From assembly GCA_028284705.1 (NCBI GenBank), contig JANQRE010000004.1, positions 186,001 to 250,000 on the forward strand: a stretch of 64,000 bases of DNA. The letters run 5' to 3'. The notes under the pieces were generated by a model. It was not told where the DNA came from and ran no database searches. It saw nothing but the letters and a program-made list of their open reading frames with translations. The translations under genes and the position numbers were made by a program. This DNA is from Paracoccaceae bacterium. GTDB taxonomy: Bacteria > Pseudomonadota > Alphaproteobacteria > Rhodobacterales > Rhodobacteraceae. The number at the start of each line of letters is the position of its first letter. Position 1 is the first letter of the stretch. This document shows positions 38,619-48,942 of the stretch, piece after piece.

Positions 38619-40272
38619 CCATCTGCTCGGTGCCGCCGCCGCAGGCTTTCACCTCCGCGCCGTTCGGCATCTTGAAATTCGCCGACCGTTCCACGGCGCG
38701 CTCTTTCCCCTGTTTGCGGATCGCCTCACGGCGCTCCGCGGCGCGTCTGGCGCGGTCGGCGGCGGCCTCCCAATCCTCCATCTGGGCCTCGGCGATCTGA
38801 CGGGTTTCGTCGAAATTGAACTGCACCTTGTTCTTGGTCTGCGGCCCCCAATAACCCGCCTTGCCGAGGTCGTAGAAGGTGCGGCCCACGCCGGCCTTCA
38901 GGAAGGCTTTCAGACAGCCCAGCAGGTAGCGCCGCCGGTAGCCGGTGCCGCGCCAGGGATAGTGGAAAAGCGCCTTGCGCATGTAGAAACGGCGGTAGTT
39001 TTTCATCACGCCGTCCAGCAGTTCGCCGCGGGTCAGCGCCTCGGGTTTCATGATCGGGGTGACGAAGTTATATTTCGAGAAATCAAAGACTTCCACCTGA
39101 TCCTTCAACTCCTGAAACAGTGGCGTGAAGGGCCAGGGCGTGTACATCGACCAGTTGGCGAGATCAGGTTGCCAGTCCCAGGCCATCTGGAAGGTCTCTT
39201 CCAGCGTCTCCTCGGTTTCATTGTCGAGCCCGACGATGAATTGCGCCTCGGTGAAGATGTCGGCCTCGCGCAACAGCCGGATCGCTTCCTTGTTCTCCTC
39301 GACCTTGGTTTCCTTGTTGAAGAGGTCGAGTTTCAGCTGCGCTGCGGCCTCGGTGCCGAGCGAGACATGCACCAGCCCGGCCTTGCGGTAAAACTTCAGA
39401 AGGTCCCGGTCGCGATAGATATCCGTGACCCGGGTATTGATGCCCCATTGCACTCTTTCGGGCAGGCCGCGGGCTATAAGTTCTTCGCAAAACTGTATGA
39501 ATTTCTTGCGATTTATCGTTGGCTCCTCATCGGCGAGGATGAAGAAACCGACATCGTGGTTCTCGACGAGATTCTCGATCTCATCGACCACCTTGATCGG
39601 GTCACGCACGCGATAGTCGCGCCAGAACTTCCACTGGGAGCAGAAGGAGCAGGTGAACGGGCAACCACGCGCGAGGTTCGGGATCGCGACGCGTTTGTTC
39701 AGCGGGATGTAGATGTATTTCTCCCATTCCAGGAGCGACCAGTCGGGATCGATGCCGTCGAGGTCCTTCACGGTGGAGGCCGCAGGCGTGGCGGTGATCT
39801 CGGTGCCATCGAGATAGGCCAGCCCGTGTATGGCGTTGCGATCTTCCGGCCAGCGGCCCTCGGCCACACATTTGGCGAGGTTCACCATGATCTCTTCGCC
39901 TTCGCCGCGTACGATGACATCAATCCAGGGCGCTTCCGAGAGGACCTGTTTATACATGAAGGTGGCATGCACGCCGCCCAGCACCCGCAGCGCGTCGGGC
40001 ACCACTTCCTTGGCGATCTCCAGCACGCGTTCGGCCTTGTAGATCGAGGGCGTGATGGCGGTGCAGCCGATCAGATCGGGGTTCAGCGCGATGAGTTTTT
40101 CGGTGAATTCCTCCTCCGAGAGGTCATTGGTCATCGCGTCGATGAAATGCACATCCTCGAAGCCCGCACGTTTCAGCGAGCCCGCGAGATAAGCGACCCA
40201 GGCAGGTGGCCAGTTGCCGGCAATCTCGGCCCCACCGGAGTGATAATTCGGGTGAACGAAGACAATGCGCAT
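38611..40272 (-). CDS. bchE: Anaerobic Mg-protoporphyrin IX monomethyl ester cyclase
   Basis: The 553-residue protein has a B12-binding-like N-terminal domain (1-140) and a radical SAM core with the CxxxCxxC motif C204-C208-C211 ([13 protein letters not shown]). The N-terminus [20 protein letters not shown] is characteristic of BchE. The enzyme closes ring E of bacteriochlorophyll without oxygen. ATG 40272 follows AGGGAG. The upstream region holds two PpsR palindromes and an FNR box, matching light/oxygen control of bchE in Rhodobacter. No other photosynthesis gene except bchJ is nearby. Confidence 0.95.
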   Translation of the reverse strand: MRIVFVHPNYHSGGAEIAGNWPPAWVAYLAGSLKRAGFEDVHFIDAMTNDLSEEEFTEKLIALNPDLIGCTAITPSIYKAERVLEIAKEVVPDALRVLGGVHATFMYKQVLSEAPWIDVIVRGEGEEIMVNLAKCVAEGRWPEDRNAIHGLAYLDGTEITATPAASTVKDLDGIDPDWSLLEWEKYIYIPLNKRVAIPNLARGCPFTCSFCSQWKFWRDYRVRDPIKVVDEIENLVENHDVGFFILADEEPTINRKKFIQFCEELIARGLPERVQWGINTRVTDIYRDRDLLKFYRKAGLVHVSLGTEAAAQLKLDLFNKETKVEENKEAIRLLREADIFTEAQFIVGLDNETEETLEETFQMAWDWQPDLANWSMYTPWPFTPLFQELKDQVEVFDFSKYNFVTPIMKPEALTRGELLDGVMKNYRRFYMRKALFHYPWRGTGYRRRYLLGCLKAFLKAGVGRTFYDLGKAGYWGPQTKNKVQFNFDETRQIAEAQMEDWEAAADRARRAAERREAIRKQGKERAVERSANFKMPNGAEVKACGGGTEQMDA

Positions 40273-40288
40273 GATCCGACTCCCTGAA

Positions 40289-40306
40289 TGTCAACTGAAG
40301 TTTACA
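40289..40306. promoter_or_regulatory. PpsR/CrtJ box 1 upstream of bchE
   Basis: TGTCAACTGAAGTTTACA fits the TGT-N12-ACA consensus exactly. It lies 17 bases upstream of the bchE start codon and 7 bases from a second box, the usual tandem arrangement for cooperative PpsR binding. Confidence 0.8.
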
Positions 40307-40313
40307 GCTAAAA

Positions 40314-40331
40314 TGTCAGTCAAACTTGACA
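40314..40331. promoter_or_regulatory. PpsR/CrtJ box 2 upstream of bchE
   Basis: TGTCAGTCAAACTTGACA is a second exact TGT-N12-ACA match. Its distal end overlaps the FNR box by 6 bases, so repressor and activator would compete here. Confidence 0.8.
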
Positions 40332-40339
40332 TAGATCAA
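40326..40339. promoter_or_regulatory. FNR/FnrL box upstream of bchE
   Basis: TTGACATAGATCAA matches TTGA-N6-TCAA exactly. Its centre is about 60 bases upstream of the bchE start, consistent with a class II activator site if transcription begins 20-25 bases before the ATG. FnrL activation of bchE is known in Rhodobacter. Confidence 0.75.
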
Positions 40340-40448
40340 ATTCACAGGGTCGACTTGCGGGGTTTTTGCCGGGATTGCCTCTTTTTCTGGCTCTGGGTAA
40401 GAGACCTCAGAGGTGGACACCTCGACACGACGATCAGGGAGCAGAGAC

Positions 40449-41201
40449 ATGGCTGGCCACTCAAAATGGGCGAATATTCAGCACCGTAAGGGACGTCAGG
40501 ATGCGGCGCGCTCGAAGCTCTTCTCGAAGCTTGCCAAAGAGATCACGGTCGCCGCGAAGATGGGCGATCCGGACCCCGACAAGAACCCGCGCCTGCGGCT
40601 GGCGGTGAAAGAGGCCAGAGGGCAATCCGTGCCCAAGGACGTGATCGAGCGTGCGATCAAGAAGTCGCAAGGCGGGGACGCGGAGAATTACGACGAGATC
40701 CGCTATGAAGGCTACGGCCCCGGAGGCGTTGCGGTGATCGTCGAAGCGATGACGGATAACAAGAACCGCACGGCCTCCACTGTGCGCTCGACCTTCTCAA
40801 AGAATGGCGGGAACCTGGGCGAGACCGGCTCGGTCGGCTTCATGTTCGAACGCAAGGGCCAGGTGCTTTATCCGGTCGAGGCGGCCGATGCCGACACGGT
40901 GATGATGGCGGCCATCGAGGCCGGGGCAGAGGATTGCGAAAGCTCCGAGGACGGCCATGTGATCATCTGTGCCGATACCGATCTGAACGAAGTGTCCAAC
41001 GCGCTTGAAGAACAGTTGGGGGAGAGCGAAAGCTCGAAACTGATCTGGCAGCCGACCACCACGACCGAGCTTGACCTCGACGGCATGCAGAAACTGATGA
41101 AGCTGATCGACGCGCTGGAAGATGATGACGACATCCAGAACGTGACGGCCAATTTCGAAGCCTCCGATGATGTGATGGCGCAACTCTCTGAGGAGGCGTG
41201 A
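40449..41201 (+). CDS. YebC/PmpR-family protein
   Basis: ATG 40449 gives 250 residues beginning [19 protein letters not shown], the family's defining start. The remaining length follows the YebC/TACO1 pattern, including [19 protein letters not shown]. Members act as transcription factors or as translation factors that relieve ribosome stalling. It is divergent from bchE across 176 bases. Confidence 0.95.
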   Translation: MAGHSKWANIQHRKGRQDAARSKLFSKLAKEITVAAKMGDPDPDKNPRLRLAVKEARGQSVPKDVIERAIKKSQGGDAENYDEIRYEGYGPGGVAVIVEAMTDNKNRTASTVRSTFSKNGGNLGETGSVGFMFERKGQVLYPVEAADADTVMMAAIEAGAEDCESSEDGHVIICADTDLNEVSNALEEQLGESESSKLIWQPTTTTELDLDGMQKLMKLIDALEDDDDIQNVTANFEASDDVMAQLSEEA

Positions 41202-41322
41202 TCCGGCGGCGCGCTACCGCGCAAGACTATATTGCAGGAGGGCGGGCGCGACACATTTTGGCATCGTCGTGCCTTTGGTCTGGGTGGCGTTTGGGCATTT
41301 TCGACCAGATGGAGAGCAAGGC

Positions 41323-41922
41323 GTGAGCGCTTTCGTGGCGGGCTTTGCGCTTGGGTTTTCGCTGATCCTGGCCATCGGGGCGCAAAACGCCTTTGTGCTG
41401 CGGCAAGGCATCAAACGCGCGCATGTATTTCTGGTCTGCCTGACCTGCGCGGTGTCGGATGCGGCGTTAATCACGGTTGGCGTTGGCGGGTTCGGCATAC
41501 TCTCGGATATGGCGCCCTGGCTGACAACTGTGATGCTCTATGGCGGCGCGGCGTTTCTGTTTGTCTATGGCGCGATGGCGTTCTGGGCGGCTTGGCGCGG
41601 CACAGGCGCGTTGCAGGCGGAGGGGCAGGGGGTCGGCTCCTGGCAGGCGGCGTTCGTGACCTGTCTGGCGCTGACCTGGCTGAACCCGCATGTCTATCTC
41701 GACACGGTCGTGCTTCTGGGCTCCATCGCTGCGCAATACGACGGGCAAAGGCTGGAATTCGGGGCCGGGGCGGTGACGTCGTCCTTCACGTTCTTTTTCT
41801 CGCTCGGCTATGGCGCGCGGCTGCTGGCGCCGTTCTTTGCTAGACCGCAGGCCTGGCGGGTGCTGGATGTGATCGTCGGTGTGATCATGTGGGCCATCGC
41901 GTTGAAATTACTCACCAGTTGA
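41323..41922 (+). CDS. LysE/ArgO-family amino acid exporter
   Basis: I choose GTG 41323 behind GGAG, giving 199 residues; the upstream frame to 41269 lacks the family fold. The opening SAFVAGFALGFSLILAIGAQNAFVLRQG is typical (shortened here to its key part, GAQNAFVLRQG). About six membrane helices and CLALTWLNPHVYLDTVVLLG follow. The likely substrate is arginine or lysine. Confidence 0.9.
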   Translation: MSAFVAGFALGFSLILAIGAQNAFVLRQGIKRAHVFLVCLTCAVSDAALITVGVGGFGILSDMAPWLTTVMLYGGAAFLFVYGAMAFWAAWRGTGALQAEGQGVGSWQAAFVTCLALTWLNPHVYLDTVVLLGSIAAQYDGQRLEFGAGAVTSSFTFFFSLGYGARLLAPFFARPQAWRVLDVIVGVIMWAIALKLLTS

Positions 41923-41960
41923 GCCTTGCATCTCCCGCGCCCGCGCGGTCAGGTGCGCCC

Positions 41961-42860
41961 ATGAACGCCTCCCATCACAACCCGGTCCTTGGTGTCTTCT
42001 GGATGCTGGTCACCGGTGCCAACTTCGTCGCCGTGACGGCGGTGGTGAAATATGTCGGCGATGCACTGCCGGCTGCGGAGGCAGCGTTTTTACGCTACCT
42101 GCTTGGACTGGTCTTCCTGATCCCGATGATCGGTGCCATCCGGGCCACGAAATTCACCCCCAAGCTCTGGAAAATCTTCGGATTTCGCGGCGTGGTGCAT
42201 ACGCTCGGCGTAACCCTTTGGTTCTACGCCATGACCCGGATCACGATCACCGAGGTCACGGCGATGAACTACCTCGCGCCGATCTACATCACCATCGGTG
42301 CGGCGCTGTTTCTGGGCGAGCGTCTGGCCACCCGGCGGATCATCGCCATCGGGGTGGCGTTTCTGGGCGCGATGATCATTCTCCGCCCCGGGTTTCGGGA
42401 GCTGAATGACGGCCATTTCGCGATGCTCTTCACCGCTGTGCTCTTCGCGGGCTCATACCTCTCCGCCAAGATCATGACCGACGAGGTGAGCCCGGCGGTG
42501 GTGGTCGGCATGCTGTCGATCACGGTGACCATCGGGCTCGCGCCTCTGGCCTGGGCCGTCTGGGTCACGCCGACTTTGGCGCAGATGGGCTGGATGTTCC
42601 TCGTCGCGATCTTCGCCACTGCGGGGCATTACACGATGACGCTGGCCTTTCGCGCCGCCCCCTTAACGGTGACCCAGCCGGTGACGTTTCTGCAGCTTGT
42701 CTGGGCGACGCTTCTGGGCTGGGCGGTTTTCAACGAAGGCATTGATATCTTTGTCATTCTCGGCGGTGCCCTGATCATGGCTTCGGTCGCTTTCATCACC
42801 TGGCGCGAAGCGGTCCTGAAGCGGCAATCCACCCCCGCCCAACCAGCGACAAAGGTCTAG
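41961..42860 (+). CDS. DMT-superfamily (EamA) transporter
   Basis: ATG 41961 gives 299 residues with ten hydrophobic helices in two EamA halves. MTRITITEVTAMNYLAPIY and LTVTQPVTFLQLVWATLLGW mark the ends of the halves. It follows the LysE-type exporter by 38 bases. Substrate not predictable. Confidence 0.88.
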   Translation: MNASHHNPVLGVFWMLVTGANFVAVTAVVKYVGDALPAAEAAFLRYLLGLVFLIPMIGAIRATKFTPKLWKIFGFRGVVHTLGVTLWFYAMTRITITEVTAMNYLAPIYITIGAALFLGERLATRRIIAIGVAFLGAMIILRPGFRELNDGHFAMLFTAVLFAGSYLSAKIMTDEVSPAVVVGMLSITVTIGLAPLAWAVWVTPTLAQMGWMFLVAIFATAGHYTMTLAFRAAPLTVTQPVTFLQLVWATLLGWAVFNEGIDIFVILGGALIMASVAFITWREAVLKRQSTPAQPATKV

Positions 42861-42882
42861 AAAAATTTTCGCTGTGTTTTTC

Positions 42883-42898
42883 TTGACTGACCAGTCAA
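42883..42898. promoter_or_regulatory. Candidate BetI operator
   Basis: TTGACTGACCAGTCAA is a perfect 7-2-7 palindrome, 37 bases upstream of the betI start. A shorter palindrome, TGACCCGTCA, follows at 42910-42919. TetR-type BetI repressors bind such sites to derepress the bet genes in the presence of choline. Confidence 0.7.
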
Positions 42899-42934
42899 TT
42901 AAAATAAAATGACCCGTCAGAATTGGAGAACACC

Positions 42935-43513
42935 ATGCCCAAGATCGGAATGGAACCGGTGCGCCGCGCGGCGCTTGTGGCGGCAACGATTGAAGAGATT
43001 GGCGATGCCGGATCGCTCGACGTGACGGTCGGGGCGATTGCGACGCGGGCGGGCATGTCCTCGGCGCTTGCGCACCACTATTTCGGCGGGAAGGAGCAGA
43101 TTTTTCTCGCCGCCATGCGCCATATTCTGAAGACTTTCGGGTCCGAGGCCGCGATGCGGCTGAAGGGGGCGGAGACGCCGCTGGCCCGGGTCGAGGCGAT
43201 CCTGGCCGCGAGTTTTTCGGCGGAGAATTTCAAACCGGCGACGATCAGTGCCTGGCTGAACTTCTACGTGCTGGCGCGCTCCTCGAACGAGGCGCACCGG
43301 CTTCTGATGATCTACCAGAAACGCTTGCAGTCGAACCTGCGCCACGCCTTGCGCCCCCTGACGGAGCGCCCAGACGAGACCGCCGCGCAACTCGCCGCGC
43401 TGATCGACGGCCTTTACATCCGCGCGGCCCTCGATCCGGCGCAAACCGAGAGATCGGAACGCATCGCCGTTGCAACACTCACCGCACTTCTGTCACCGGA
43501 ACCCCGCCCATGA
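42935..43513 (+). CDS. betI: Choline-responsive TetR-family repressor
   Basis: ATG 42935 gives 192 residues. The N-terminal TetR helix-turn-helix ([21 protein letters not shown]) is in the BetI subgroup form. It is the first gene of betIBA and overlaps betB by 4 bp. Confidence 0.93.
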   Translation: MPKIGMEPVRRAALVAATIEEIGDAGSLDVTVGAIATRAGMSSALAHHYFGGKEQIFLAAMRHILKTFGSEAAMRLKGAETPLARVEAILAASFSAENFKPATISAWLNFYVLARSSNEAHRLLMIYQKRLQSNLRHALRPLTERPDETAAQLAALIDGLYIRAALDPAQTERSERIAVATLTALLSPEPRP

Positions 43514-44961
43514 ACGCGCAGCCGACCGCCAGCCATTTCGTCAACGGAGCCTATGTGGAGGACGATGCGGGCGATGTGATTGAGTGCATTTACCCGGCCA
43601 CCGGCGAGGTGATCGCGACCCTGCACGAAGCGACGCCCGCGATCATCGAGCAAGCGATTTCTTCGACGAAAGCGGCGCAGGTGACTTGGCGCGCGATGAC
43701 GGGGACGGAGCGGGGGCGCATCCTGCGCCGCGCCGCCGACATCATGCGGGAGCGCAATCACGACCTCTCGGTTCTGGAGACGAAAGACACCGGCAAACCG
43801 TTGCAGGAAACGCTGGTGGCCGATGCCACCTCCGGCGCCGATGCGCTGGAGTATTTCGGCGGGCTGGCGGGCGCGATCACCGGCGAGCACATCCCGCTTG
43901 GCGGTGATTTCGTCTACACGGTTCGCGAACCGCTGGGGCTTTGCGTCGGGATCGGTGCCTGGAACTACCCCACCCAGATCGCCTGCTGGAAGGGCGCCCC
44001 GGCGCTCGCCTGCGGCAACGCGATGGTGTTCAAACCCTCCGAGACCACGCCGCTCAGCGCCCTGAAGGTCGCCGAAATCCTACATGAGGCGGGGCTTCCG
44101 GCGGGTCTCTACAATGTCATCCAAGGCCGCGGTGCGGTTGGCGCCGCGCTGATCGCAGACGCCAGGGTCGACAAGGTCTCGCTGACCGGCTCCGTACCGA
44201 CGGGCCGCAAGGTCTACGCCGCCGCCGCCGATGGCATGAAGCATGTCACCATGGAATTGGGCGGCAAATCGCCCCTGATCATTTTCGACGATGCCAATCT
44301 GGAGGATGCGGTCTCCGGCGCGATCTTGGGCAATTTCTACTCCTCGGGGCAGGTCTGCTCGAACGGCACGCGGGTCTTTGTGCAATCGGGCATCAAAGAG
44401 GCGTTCCTGAGCCGCCTGACCGAGCGCCTCACGGATGTCAAAATGGGCGATCCCTTTGATGAGACGGTGAATTTCGGCCCGTTGGTGTCGGAGGCCCAGA
44501 TGAATATCGTGCTGGGCTATCTCGACAAAGGGGCGTCCGAAGGCGCGCGCCTTGTGATCGGCGGCAAGCGCGCAGACCGGGACGGGTTTTTCATCGAACC
44601 GACTGTCTTTGCAGATGTCACGGACGACATGACCATCGCACGGGAGGAGATTTTCGGCCCCGTCATGTCGGTGCTGAATTTCGAAACCGAGGAAGAGGTC
44701 ATGGCCCGTGCCAATGCCACCGAATTCGGCCTTGCCGCCGGCGTCTTCACGCAGGACCTCGCCCGCGCGCACCGCGTCGTGACGGGGTTCGAGGCGGGCA
44801 CCTGCTACATCAACACCTACAATCTAGCACCCGTCGAAGCGCCCTTTGGCGGCTCTAAAATGTCCGGCGTGGGGCGGGAAAACTCCAAAGAAGCGATCAA
44901 CCACTACTCCCAGGTGAAATCCGTCTATGTCGGCATGGGGCCGGTGGAGGCACCCTTCTGA
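43510..44961 (+). CDS. betB: Betaine-aldehyde dehydrogenase
   Basis: The 483-residue enzyme oxidises betaine aldehyde to glycine betaine with NAD(P)+. Catalytic Glu249 (MELGGK) and Cys283 (GQVCSNG) are present, and [20 protein letters not shown] is the BetB form of the NAD-binding segment. It shares one base with betA. Confidence 0.96.
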   Translation: MNAQPTASHFVNGAYVEDDAGDVIECIYPATGEVIATLHEATPAIIEQAISSTKAAQVTWRAMTGTERGRILRRAADIMRERNHDLSVLETKDTGKPLQETLVADATSGADALEYFGGLAGAITGEHIPLGGDFVYTVREPLGLCVGIGAWNYPTQIACWKGAPALACGNAMVFKPSETTPLSALKVAEILHEAGLPAGLYNVIQGRGAVGAALIADARVDKVSLTGSVPTGRKVYAAAADGMKHVTMELGGKSPLIIFDDANLEDAVSGAILGNFYSSGQVCSNGTRVFVQSGIKEAFLSRLTERLTDVKMGDPFDETVNFGPLVSEAQMNIVLGYLDKGASEGARLVIGGKRADRDGFFIEPTVFADVTDDMTIAREEIFGPVMSVLNFETEEEVMARANATEFGLAAGVFTQDLARAHRVVTGFEAGTCYINTYNLAPVEAPFGGSKMSGVGRENSKEAINHYSQVKSVYVGMGPVEAPF

Positions 44962-46619
44962 TGCAGGCCGATTACGTCATTGTCGGGGCGGGTTCGGCGG
45001 GCTGCGCCATGGCCTACCGGCTCAGCGAGGCGGGGCGCTCGGTCATCGTCATCGAACATGGCGGCTCGGATGCGGGCCCGTTCATCCAGATGCCCGGCGC
45101 GCTTAGCTATCCGATGAGCATGAAGCGCTACGATTGGGGCTATCGCTCGGAACCTGAGCCTCATCTCGGCGGGCGCCAACTCGCCTGTCCGCGGGGCAAG
45201 GTGATCGGCGGGTCCTCCTCGATCAACGGCATGGTCTATGTGCGCGGCCATGCGGGCGATTTCGATCATTGGGAAGAGATGGGCGCCACAGGCTGGGGCT
45301 TTGCCGACGTGCTGCCGTATTTCAAGCGCATGGAGCATTGGCATGGGCCCGCCAACGCGCCCTCGGATGGCTGGCGCGGCACCGACGGTCCACTGCATGT
45401 CACGCGCGCCGCGGCGCAAAACCCGCTGACCCAGGCCTTCATCGCCTCGGCCGAGCAGGCCGGGTACGGTATCACGCCGGATTACAATGGCGAACGGCAG
45501 GAGGGGATCGGCGGCTTTGATGCGACGATCTTCAAGGGCCAGCGCTGGTCCTCTGCGAATGCCTATCTCAAACCCGCGCTCAGGCGCGAGAATTGCACTT
45601 TGATCAATGGTTTGGCGCGTCGCGTTGTGATCACCGAGGGCCGTGCGACCGGTGTCGAGATCGAGCGAAACGGTTCTGTCGAGGTGATCGAAGCGCGGGC
45701 AGAAGTGATCCTCGCCGCCTCCTCGATCAACTCACCAAAGCTCCTTATGCTCTCGGGCATCGGCCCCGGTCTGGACCTGCAAAGCCACGGCATCGATGTG
45801 ATCGCCGACCGCCCCGGCGTCGGCCAAAACCTGCAGGACCATCTGGAGGTCTATCTGCAATACGCCGCGACCCAGCCGGTCAGCCTCTACAAATACTGGT
45901 CGCTCATCGGCAAGGCGCAGGTTGGTGTGCAATGGTTGATGGGTGGCAGCGGTCCGGGGGCCTCGAACCAGTTTGAGGCGGGCGGCTTCATCCGCTCGCG
46001 CGCGGGCATCGCCTACCCGGATATCCAGATGCATTTCCTGCCCATTGCGGTGCGCTATGACGGCACGGTCCCCCATCGCGGCCACGGTTTCCAGATCCAT
46101 ACCGGGCCGATGCGCGCGCGGTCCCGCGGCGCGGTGACTCTGCGGTCCTCCGATCCCGCCGCCGCGCCGCGGATCAAGTTCAACTACATGTCGGAGGAGG
46201 TTGACTGGACCGAGTTCCGCGCTGCCATCCGGCTGGCCCGCGAGATCGTTACCCAACCGGCCTTCAACGCGCTGCGGGGTGCGGAACTGCAACCGGGTTC
46301 GGCGTGTGACAGCGACGAAGAGATCGACGCCTTCGTGCGCGCGCATGCCGAAAGCGCCTATCACCCCTGCGGCACCGCGCGCATGGGGGCCCCCGAGGAT
46401 CATCACGCCGTTGTCGATCCCGAGGCGCGTGTGATCGGCGTCGAGGCTTTGCGTGTCGCCGATAGTTCCATTTTCCCGCGCATCCCCAATGGCAATCTCA
46501 ACGCGCCCTCGATCATGGTGGGGGAGAAGGTGTCGGACCACATCCTCGGGCGTGATCCGTTGCCGCGGGAGAATCTGGAGCCCTGGGTGCATCCCAACTG
46601 GGCGACGGCACAACGGTAG
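44961..46619 (+). CDS. betA: Choline dehydrogenase
   Basis: The 552-residue GMC oxidoreductase oxidises choline to betaine aldehyde. The FAD-binding motif [18 protein letters not shown] opens the protein, [17 protein letters not shown] is the GMC signature 1, and [11 protein letters not shown] contains the active-site His. Complete length for BetA. With betB it provides the osmoprotectant glycine betaine. Confidence 0.96.
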   Translation: MQADYVIVGAGSAGCAMAYRLSEAGRSVIVIEHGGSDAGPFIQMPGALSYPMSMKRYDWGYRSEPEPHLGGRQLACPRGKVIGGSSSINGMVYVRGHAGDFDHWEEMGATGWGFADVLPYFKRMEHWHGPANAPSDGWRGTDGPLHVTRAAAQNPLTQAFIASAEQAGYGITPDYNGERQEGIGGFDATIFKGQRWSSANAYLKPALRRENCTLINGLARRVVITEGRATGVEIERNGSVEVIEARAEVILAASSINSPKLLMLSGIGPGLDLQSHGIDVIADRPGVGQNLQDHLEVYLQYAATQPVSLYKYWSLIGKAQVGVQWLMGGSGPGASNQFEAGGFIRSRAGIAYPDIQMHFLPIAVRYDGTVPHRGHGFQIHTGPMRARSRGAVTLRSSDPAAAPRIKFNYMSEEVDWTEFRAAIRLAREIVTQPAFNALRGAELQPGSACDSDEEIDAFVRAHAESAYHPCGTARMGAPEDHHAVVDPEARVIGVEALRVADSSIFPRIPNGNLNAPSIMVGEKVSDHILGRDPLPRENLEPWVHPNWATAQR

Positions 46620-46630
46620 AGGGCCCAAAG

Positions 46631-46697
46631 TCTCCCGGAGATTTTGCGCGCAGGCTTTCCCAGAAAGCCTGAACGCAAACTTTCCTGAGAAAGTTTG
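46631..46697. repeat. Three consecutive hairpins between convergent genes
   Basis: TCTCC-C-GGAGA (46631-46641), CAGGCTTTC-CCA-GAAAGCCTG (46651-46671) and CAAACTTTC-CTGA-GAAAGTTTG (46676-46697) form small perfect stems one after another. The last two share a CTTTC...GAAAG core. They lie in the 85-base gap between betA and the hydrolase and may act as a bidirectional terminator or belong to a dispersed repeat family. Confidence 0.65.
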
Positions 46698-46704
46698 GCC
46701 TCGC

Positions 46705-47502
46705 TCAGAACCGGTTCAAAAAGGCGTAGAGCTTCTTCTGTGCAGCACGTTTCCAGACATCGATATGCCCGGCATTGGGCACCTCGACGAACGTCTTGTC
46801 CGTGCTCTGCGCCGCCTCGAAAATCGCGCGGCCCTGGGCAATCGGCACCAGATTGTCGTTACGCCCATGCAAGACCAGCAGGGGCGCCGTCAGCGCAGGC
46901 GCGTGGTCGATGCTGCGCCAGGGGCTCATCAGAAATCCGGTGAGCAGGACCAATTCCGGCTGAACGTCCTTCGCGATATCCCGGATCGAGGTAAACGGCG
47001 CCTCCAGCACGACCGCCCGAGGCGCCACAGATGCCGTCGCGTGCACCTGGATCGCCACCGCCGCGCCGATGCTCTCGCCATAAAGGATCGGCCGCACCGG
47101 TTCCCCGGTCAGCCGCCCCGCCACCAGATCGCCGTAAAGCGCGCGCATGTCGCGCAGGATCAGCGCCTCCACCGGCCAGCCGGCACTGCCCGACGATCCG
47201 CGATAGCCCGGCGCCACAAGCCCGTAGCCCCGTTCGACGAAATTGCGGAACCGAAAGGAGCGATCCTCCAATCCCCCGGCATTGCCATGCAGATAAAGGA
47301 TCGTCGGTCGCCCGGGCTCTGCCTCCGCCAGCCAGATCACCATGTCCTTGCCGGTCGCGCTCTCGATCACGCGGTCCTCGACGCCCGGAACCTGCGGCGG
47401 CAACCGCCGCGGATCAAAGGCGTAAAGCGTCAGCCGTTCGGCGAGGACAAAACCGCCAATCACCATCGCCAGCAGCACGATGGCGCGGATGAGCCATCTC
47501 AT
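46705..47502 (-). CDS. Alpha/beta hydrolase, membrane-anchored
   Basis: ATG 47502 gives 265 residues with an N-terminal hydrophobic segment (about 5-22), probably a membrane anchor. The fold motifs are LYLHGNAGG, the nucleophile elbow GESIG (Ser) and the C-terminal NAGHIDVW with the catalytic His. FDPRRLPPQVPG and PGYRGSSGSAGWP resemble the BEM46/YfhR-type group. It overlaps pccR by 4 bp and is likely co-transcribed. Confidence 0.85.
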   Translation of the reverse strand: MRWLIRAIVLLAMVIGGFVLAERLTLYAFDPRRLPPQVPGVEDRVIESATGKDMVIWLAEAEPGRPTILYLHGNAGGLEDRSFRFRNFVERGYGLVAPGYRGSSGSAGWPVEALILRDMRALYGDLVAGRLTGEPVRPILYGESIGAAVAIQVHATASVAPRAVVLEAPFTSIRDIAKDVQPELVLLTGFLMSPWRSIDHAPALTAPLLVLHGRNDNLVPIAQGRAIFEAAQSTDKTFVEVPNAGHIDVWKRAAQKKLYAFLNRF

Positions 47503-48881
47503 GTTTCTACCGAATAGGGCAGCACGTGGCGCGCATTCGGATCGATGCTGAGACGGCTTTCGAGCGGCGGCACCGAGCGTTGATGGCAATTCTTGCGCGG
47601 GCAAATGCGACAGGAAATTCCAATCGGTTCAAAGGCTTCTGGCTTCGCAGGCAACAGATCGTCCGCATAGACAAGCGCATCGGCATGGTCGATCTCACAG
47701 CCCAGCGAAATCGCAAACCGCCGCGTCGGCGCTTTGAAGGAGCCGCCCGGTTTCGACACATCGCGGGCCAGCGAGATGTAACGCACCCCGTCCGGCGTCT
47801 CCGCCAATTGCCGCAGGAACCGCCCCGGCGTTTCAAACGCCCGATGCACGTTCCAAAGCGGGCACGCCCCGCCATAGCGGGCAAATTGCAGATGCGTCGC
47901 CGAATGGCGCTTGGTGATCGTGCCGGCTTGATCGACCCGCACGAAGAAGAACGGCACGCCCTTTGCGCCAGGGCGCTGCAGGGTGGAGAGCCGCTGCGCG
48001 ACCTGTTCGATGGACGCGCCAAACCGATTGGCGAGTTGATCGAGGTCGTGTCGGACCTCCTGCGCCGCATCCAGAAACTTTCCATACGGCATCAGCGCCG
48101 CACCCGCGAAGTAATTCGCCAGCCCGACTTTGGCGATGTTGCGTGCCGCGTCGCTCTGAAACCGCGCCAGATCCAGCGTCGCATCCAACAGGTCGTTTTG
48201 GGAGAGCAACGCGATCTGATAGTAGATCTGGAACCGCTGCGTCGGTAGGCTCTCCTTGGTCGAGAGATATAACGTATTCGCACCCTCATCGAACCGCCGA
48301 AGGTCCGTCATTTCAACGCGTTCCACAGCGAAATTCAGGTCGATCGCGCGCAGGATGTCGCCATCGATCTGCGACGCCAGGCGCTCCGCAGCACGATCCA
48401 CAGCATCCACATAATTGTCGCAGTAATGGAAGAAATCGCGCACCTCTTCCCAGGGGCTGGGCTGGATCGAAGACCCCTCCCGGCCCAATGCCTCGTCCAG
48501 CGATGCAAGCTTTTCCTGGCTTTGCCGATAGACCCGATGCAACTCCAGAAACGCGCGGGCAAAGGCTGGCGCATTGGACGCGGTCAGGCGCAAATCGGCG
48601 ATTGGCACCGGCAGATCGTCAAACAGCGGGTCCGCCATGGCCTCGGCCATATCGGTCACCAGCCGCTCTGCATCGCCGGTGCCCAGTTCGGCCACGTCAT
48701 AGCCAAACTCCCGCGCCAGCGCGAGAACCACCCCGGCGGAGACCGGTCGGTTGTTGTTCTCCATCTGGTTGAGATAGGGCAGGGAGACACCGAGTTTTGC
48801 CGCAAAGGCCTTTTGCGTCAGTGCCAGTCGGGTGCGCTGTTCGCGCAGCTTTGCCCCGGCATAGAGTTTGGGTTGTGCCAT
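47499..48881 (-). CDS. pccR: Short-chain fatty acyl-CoA regulator of the ScfR/PccR type
   Basis: ATG 48881 gives 460 residues. The N-terminal XRE helix-turn-helix (LREQRTRLALTQKAFAAKLG to NNNRPVSAG) is followed by an IrrE-like region and a cysteine-containing C-terminal domain (ISCRICPRKNCHQR) typical of ScfR proteins. In Rhodobacter sphaeroides PccR controls pccB in response to propionyl-CoA through TTTGCAAA sites. Here TTTGCAA elements flank its own promoter and that of pccB, supporting the assignment. It is downstream of the MFS gene. Confidence 0.88.
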   Translation of the reverse strand: MAQPKLYAGAKLREQRTRLALTQKAFAAKLGVSLPYLNQMENNNRPVSAGVVLALAREFGYDVAELGTGDAERLVTDMAEAMADPLFDDLPVPIADLRLTASNAPAFARAFLELHRVYRQSQEKLASLDEALGREGSSIQPSPWEEVRDFFHYCDNYVDAVDRAAERLASQIDGDILRAIDLNFAVERVEMTDLRRFDEGANTLYLSTKESLPTQRFQIYYQIALLSQNDLLDATLDLARFQSDAARNIAKVGLANYFAGAALMPYGKFLDAAQEVRHDLDQLANRFGASIEQVAQRLSTLQRPGAKGVPFFFVRVDQAGTITKRHSATHLQFARYGGACPLWNVHRAFETPGRFLRQLAETPDGVRYISLARDVSKPGGSFKAPTRRFAISLGCEIDHADALVYADDLLPAKPEAFEPIGISCRICPRKNCHQRSVPPLESRLSIDPNARHVLPYSVET

Positions 48882-48889
48882 GGGATCTC

Positions 48890-48927
48890 TTTGCAAGTTT
48901 GCTGTTGTGACAGCATAGATTTGCAAA
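48890..48927. promoter_or_regulatory. TTTGCAA elements upstream of pccR
   Basis: TTTGCAAG-TTTGCTGT abut at 48890-48905 and TTTGCAAA lies at 48920-48927, between the MFS stop and the pccR start. A small palindrome GCTGT-TGTG-ACAGC (48901-48914) sits between them. Autoregulation by PccR is inferred. Confidence 0.6.
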
Positions 48928-48942
48928 TCATCTGGCGCAAGC

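Noticed and set aside
38578-40287. A 569-codon open frame on the plus strand opposite bchE and bchJ
   Set aside because: It mirrors the codon periodicity of the real minus-strand genes in high-GC DNA; the translation has no recognisable fold and lacks a ribosome site.
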